Source: Anisakis pegreffii (Eukaryota; Nematoda; Chromadorea; Rhabditida; Anisakidae). From it: a stretch of 64,000 nt of DNA. The number at the start of each line of letters is the position of its first letter. Position 1 is the first letter of the stretch. The notes below the pieces were generated by a model. It was not told the origin of the DNA. It was given only the letters and a program-made list of their open reading frames with translations, and made no database searches. Of the stretch, positions 59,199 through 64,000 are shown piece by piece. The stretch is from NCBI GenBank assembly GCA_035041965.1, contig JAPYMA010000372.1:1-64000 (forward strand). Direction: 5' to 3'. A program made the position numbers and the translations under genes.

Positions 59199-60198
59199 CC
59201 GACCAACATAGTTGTATAATGGACTATTTTCATTTGGTTGCGCTTTTGTGATTCAGTTGTCGTATTATTGTAATTTGCGTTATCTGAATTTTTTGGTGAT
59301 GAATTCGATTGTTTTCATACTGTATACGGTGTTTATCTGGCTTGTTTTATGATGTACGCGAAGTAATCATTCTGGAGTGAAAAGAACGTATTATATAGCA
59401 GCAAGGAGTTTTTCATGCCATTCAACCGAACTGTTAGTCAGTTTTCGGTTTGGTTTCAATCGTGCACCATTTGAGCGGCCTTTCAGCGAGCATCTTGGCA
59501 GCAAAAAATTCCACGAATTTTTTATTGATTATGAGAATTTGATTGGAACCTGCTTGCCATGAATGTGTGTGTGTTGTAAGCATATCGTGATTTTTGTAAC
59601 CGAATTTTGTTGCGTATGAATTGTGTGTATATGGTATGAATTGTGTATATATGGTCATCAACTATTGACGAGTCACATAAATGACTCATTCACTGTGTAT
59701 AAACTTATCGCATATGTAAACTTTTCAATCGATTGTGATTGATCTATGTGATTGATTTCGTGTGTGTTTCGAGAGAAGTTTCGTTTCAATTGTAGGTGGT
59801 TGAAAATGAGTGAATAAGTCGAGATTTTGCAGATAATACTCAATCGCTCCGTGTAATCGAGCACATTGATGCCTCTGGTGCGTTTCTGAACGCATTATTT
59901 TTCTTCTTCATCAGAGATATTTCTCAACCCTGAAAAGCGCTCGTCGGCTTTGTAAACCATGAACAAGTAACTGGCTCACGAGCGATCTAACAATAAGCCT
60001 TCAGTATCGTTTGCAAGTATCGTTTCCGGTCACCAAGCTTCATAATTCCGTTGTTGTTCTTATGCAAATGACGAGTTGGATTGGTGAACGTTCGGTTCTT
60101 TTACTGATTTTATCGCTGAATATATCGCTAAATCAGATTATGAAGGAATTTTGAAAGAACGAATACACGAATGATGATTGCCCATACAAATCGCTTCA
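59199..60198. other. Intergenic DNA, nothing recognised
   Basis: A short internal repeat (GAGATATCACGTC) occurs twice near 59040-59080. Open frames at 59377-59562 (plus) and 59434-59661 (minus) overlap and look spurious. Confidence 0.4.
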
Positions 60199-60435
60199 TC
60201 AAACACTTTTATAAAGAAGAACAGCAAAGTCATCAATGTAAAAGTAGATGAAATGATTATTTTTGTGTGTAATGAACGAGCCAAAGCTACTTCCAACGAT
60301 ACATTGCCAATGCGTACCATATTTCGCATCAAATCTCATTCTTAGTGCATTTGCGATTGCTTTTTCATTCGTATTCCCAGCTAGAATTTGCTCTTTTGCA
60401 ACTGTTTGCGCGAACAACGCCTCTTCGAAACTCAT
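60199..60435 (-). CDS. Divergent dynein light chain (DYNLL/LC8 family)
   Basis: The 78-residue frame covers nearly the whole LC8 fold: a helical N-terminus (SFEEALFAQTVAKEQI), then ALRMRFDAKYGTHWQCIVG, SSFGSFITHKNNHFIYFY and the last strand FAVLLYKSV. LC8 proteins are about 89 residues and dimerise; they are hub subunits of cytoplasmic dynein that clamp short partner peptides. The alignment suggests about ten residues are missing upstream. In frame there is FKSVE before the Met, so the real start probably lies in another exon or a little upstream (to about 60473). FITH and HFIYFY are conserved, but many other positions differ from the near-invariant LC8, suggesting a specialised paralogue. 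Confidence 0.85.
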   Translation of the reverse strand: MSFEEALFAQTVAKEQILAGNTNEKAIANALRMRFDAKYGTHWQCIVGSSFGSFITHKNNHFIYFYIDDFAVLLYKSV

Positions 60436-60473
60436 CTCGACACTCTTAAATTCTATCGTTATACCAGTGAGTC

Positions 60474-61984
60474 CTTATAAAACATCTATCAAGTTCCGAC
60501 TGCATAAACATAGAATACGAGGATGAATAAGCTAAAAACTAAAACAGATGTTAAAAGTGGTGGTACTCAAAAACCTTCTTGATTCATCATTTCACTAACG
60601 TTCACGCACCTGCATCTTCAAGGATGTTTTATAAGAACTATTTAAAAACGAACTATCAAACAAAACAAACCCGTAAAGTAATGCGTGGTTGCCGACTCAA
60701 TGTGACTTCCGCAGAAAGACTACTCATTTCGAGCACAACTATAAAGATTGCGATGAATTATTAATTCACGGTGGATGATCATCGTTTGTTTGAAATGCGA
60801 TTTTCAAATTTTTGATACCTAAAACAAAATTAATGTTCACATTTAGATTAATATTCCATCTTGTATGAATATTCATAATGCGTCATGGCATGAGGAGCAA
60901 GCAGTCGCAACTTCCTTCCATAATGGAGTCTATCTATGTATTTCGTGGGAAATAAATGGGATGATGCTGATGAAAGAGATCAAAATTTTTGCGCGAACAT
61001 ATATATGGAATTGAGAATTTTCGAATCGAAGATTTTCGATCTGCACAGAACAGACGAATGCACGATCAGTGATAATCCACCATGAACGAACTGGTTATCA
61101 TCATCGCTATGTGCTTTGTCATGGTGGTGTGCAAATTTATGCATTTATTTCATAACAATTTGTGATTGCTTCGTCAACATTCACGGTTACCAATTGAACG
61201 TGACTGAAAGTCAATTCAATAGCAACATTTACACAGATTACAATTATTTTTGCACTCTTATACGAAGGATCTTACTGGATGAATGAATTTGCGCAGTGTT
61301 ATTAAGATGAACAAGAATGAGATGCAGCATTATCAGTATTACTTGAGACTATTGAATTTGATGAATGCAGCATCATATTGGTTGCTTAAAAACCTGTCTT
61401 AATACTAGTTTATGTTCATAGTAACCTCTTTTGATATAACTTTGTTGTTACCGCTTTGCTAACGAAAAACCAACATTCGGCATCAGAGACAGTTCGGAAT
61501 TTGAATCAGCTGAGTAAATAAGTTCAAAAGAAAGATGTTTTTGCAAGCTAACCTATAAATGCACACCAACTCATCCGTGTTATTGCGCATTTGTGTAAGT
61601 TATTATTGTCTGCTCGACTTATAGCATAAATGAATTTCTTTGGGGGATGAAGGACGACGCGTTCTGAGTTCATTCATTCATTTAGCTGTGTGATTGCCTA
61701 CGGTTTTTGCTTGTTCACTAGATTCTACCTGATCGTATACGAGACAATAATGCAGTGCGTTGTGCTCAATCTTGCGAACAAAATCGTTGCATTGTGTTTG
61801 GAATGTATCAGTAAAGAGACTTATCAATTTAGCACTAATCGACATCTTATATGGCCTAAATATGGTGCGAATAAATTTTAAAAAAATTAACTCAGAGTTG
61901 TTTTTTGGTTGAAATTTTCGTATATGTTCGAGAGCGCGAAAAAAATATATTCCCTCACATAAGTGTTATTTTAAGCCGAGTCGA
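60474..61984. other. Intergenic DNA with no confident gene
   Basis: Probably holds the promoter and first exon of the minus-strand dynein light chain and the promoter of the secreted protein. A 27-codon frame from 61083 resembles a signal peptide (VIIIAMCFVMVV) but ends at once. The frame 61690-61881 is not convincing. Confidence 0.4.
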
Positions 61985-63682
61985 ATGATGATCCTAATCA
62001 CAATGTTCATGCTGACCATTGCTATCACGATCAATGGACTAACAAGTGAAAAGAAATTCGGCTTACGACAGCTCAAAAAACGACAATTTGTTTACTACAT
62101 TTGTGGTTCATATCCAACTCAGTACTACTCACACTCTCGTAAGTTCCTCTAATGCTATACTTCGAACACTTTTCAAGTAGCCAAATTTCATTCGAATGTT
62201 AATAAGGTGAAAGAAAAATATTTACAATCGGCTTTTGTATTTTACATTCGACGAAAGTCATCGAGCACAATATCGCGTAACTCAAGCAAATACGCTGCTT
62301 GAAAGACTGTATTAAATTTTCGTGTTCAACCAATTCGAATTCCATTCGAATGGGTTGAATCGCTACTTGCAGCATGCTTCAACTCTAATGACTCACCAAC
62401 AAACTCTTGCAAAAACATTCACGATGCTCAACAATCCAGTGGCACTTGTTCATGTTCACCTTATTATGCAAAACCGTGCACCTGTGATAATGGCTGTTGT
62501 TGCTGTTGCCCAACTCTACCTGACACGCCAACCAAACCACCTATACCAGTATTACCACCTTTTCCACCTGTACCGCCCGTACCACCTGTAGAGCCAATAC
62601 CAGTTATACCACCTGTAGAGCCAATACCAGTTATACCACCTGAACCAACTTTACCGCCCACTCCAGAACCATCAACTCCAGCATTGGGTAAGAGTTATTC
62701 GAAAGAATTGATTTGTTATTTTTTCACCTCAAAATGTCATTAAAAATTCGGAAGCAATGGTCGTATCGTGATATGACGTTGCTTTACAGCATATTGTTAC
62801 AATGGCGAGAGGACGCGAACGCGATGCACCGTACAGGGGCATTGTTCAACGGGACAAACTTGTATGAATAATGTTTGTTGCGTTAACGCTGATAAACAGT
62901 ACTTATGTTAGTTCTACTTCTTCGATTAATCATAGTCGTCGTATCGTATTCCCTCACAACATTCTCTTGGTAAAGATTAAAGCAACAAAAGATCTGTGTG
63001 ACTGCTTGTTGACATTTCGATTACAGTTAATTTTACGCAAACTGTTTTGGTATTTACAATGCGATTGAACACTTTCGTGAAGTACAGAAGAAAGTCGTCT
63101 TATGCGAGAAGACTTGAGAATATCTTCTCGCGATAGAGTCAAGAATGATGAGTATGTTTCGTCGAGGTGTAAGCATGAAAAATCAACCTACTACTGCAGG
63201 AATCAGTACAATTTGACGCAACGAAGGAAAACCTCCACAAAATTTTGTTTAGATGCATGCGGTGGTATAGCTGCACTGAGCAGTTGTGATAGGAACGGTT
63301 CATGTCCAAGCGACTTCATTTGCTCAGCATCAAATTATTGTTGTGAGTGTCCATTCGGACGAACCAATGGATTTTGTTCTCAGGTAAGCAGCAGCAGCAG
63401 CAGTCAACATTTTGATTTTGTTTTCTTATATTCAACATCAAACGAATCCGGCAAATAGATTGTATGATGAATGCTTTGAAGGGATGTGCAAATGGTTATA
63501 CTTGTAATACAAACGGATATTGCTGCCCGGTGTGTTCAAATGGTGAAACACCCTTCGGGTCGTGCTACAACGGATTATGCGCTGATGGATATGAGTGTCA
63601 AAATGGCAATATTTGTTGTTTAGCAGCTCAAAAGTTCAAGTATTCACGTTTTTATTTCATCAACAAATCATCAGGAAATTGA
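61985..63682 (+). CDS. Secreted cysteine-rich EB/Lustrin-type protein
   Basis: Exon 1 (61985-62138) encodes a signal peptide (MMILITMFMLTIAITI) and a short linker. Exon 2 (62373-62687) has a cysteine cluster (CTCDNGCCCCC) followed by a Pro-rich stretch in which PPVEPIPVI is repeated. Exons 62790-62898, 63200-63383 and about 63482-63682 carry repeated cysteine modules of the form C-x-G-x-C-x(2)-G-x(2)-C-x(n)-CC, for example CSTGQTCMNNVCC, GSCPSDFICSASNYCC, CANGYTCNTNGYCCP and LCADGYECQNGNICC. These match the EB/Lustrin-type modules of nematode extracellular and cuticle-associated proteins. Phases agree up to 63383. The acceptor of the last exon is either TTTGAAG (63481) or an upstream TAG that breaks phase. 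The exact role is unknown; structural or protective extracellular function is inference. Confidence 0.88.
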
Positions 63683-63774
63683 GATTTTCGAAGCTTTTCA
63701 ATCGTGATGAAATGAACAAAAAATAAGTAGTGAAGATGAATACATATTAATAGTGCCCGATATGAACAGTTTGC

Positions 63775-63780
63775 AATAAA
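63775..63780 (+). terminator. Polyadenylation signal AATAAA for the cysteine-rich gene
   Basis: AATAAA sits about 92 bases after the stop codon at 63682, immediately followed by TAAATA. This is a good position for the 3' end of the secreted protein transcript. Confidence 0.6.
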
Positions 63781-64000
63781 TAAATATTACATTACACCGA
63801 TTGACGAACGCTTCTTTGTGAACACCATCAAAAAACAAAATTTCATATAGTTACATTTTATAATTATATCACCTCAAATCACTTAGCCTCATCACTGTTT
63901 CTGTAGTCGCAAACTTGAGTGACATTGAGGTTGTCAGTGCAATCAATTCAATGTTTTCGGAGCTTTGAAGGTACACCATACAACTTTATTATCGCAACAT

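Noticed and set aside
61083..61166. 27-codon signal-peptide-like frame
   Set aside because: It stops at once without a donor that leads to a coding exon. A chance hydrophobic frame is more likely.

Overview
The window looks like an animal nuclear chromosome. It is AT-rich, and its genes are broken by many introns with GT...AG borders and TTTCAG-type acceptors. The protein content points to a nematode: a CHK/DUF1679 kinase-like gene (a family expanded in nematodes) and a secreted EB/Lustrin-type cysteine-rich protein sit beside BARD1, ZNF330 and dynein light chain homologues. I cannot name the species; a parasitic nematode is a guess. Exon borders were read by eye from reading frame, splice signals and intron phase.

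Layout. 1-6583: a near-perfect inverted repeat of two ~3.3 kb arms with essentially no spacer. 7515-12778 (-): a gene of about 18 exons for a disordered plus coiled-coil protein, possibly the kinetochore scaffold KNL1. 14.7-15.65 kb: a cluster of old repeat copies. 16875-21644 (+): a BARD1 orthologue (RING, ankyrin repeats, two BRCT domains). 26.7-31.5 kb (+): coiled-coil exons and a 2.7 kb exon encoding a long acidic disordered region with four copies of a charged helical motif. 36.07-49.62 kb (+): more disordered exons, then a PH domain, then a complete divergent actin-like domain. Intron phase allows 26.7-49.6 kb to be one very large gene. 51025-52940 (+): ZNF330/NOA36, complete. 55336-59198 (+): CHK kinase-like gene, complete. 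60199-60435 (-): divergent dynein light chain. 61985-63682 (+): secreted cysteine-rich protein.

The genes are not in an obvious operon, because spacing is large and orientation mixed. BARD1 acts in DNA repair and a KNL1-like protein would act in chromosome segregation, so their adjacency may be coincidence. The two strongest items for follow-up are the PH plus actin-like protein and the giant palindrome at the left edge. The palindrome could be real or an assembly fold-back. I saw no rRNA, tRNA, spliced-leader RNA, CRISPR array, transposase or reverse transcriptase.
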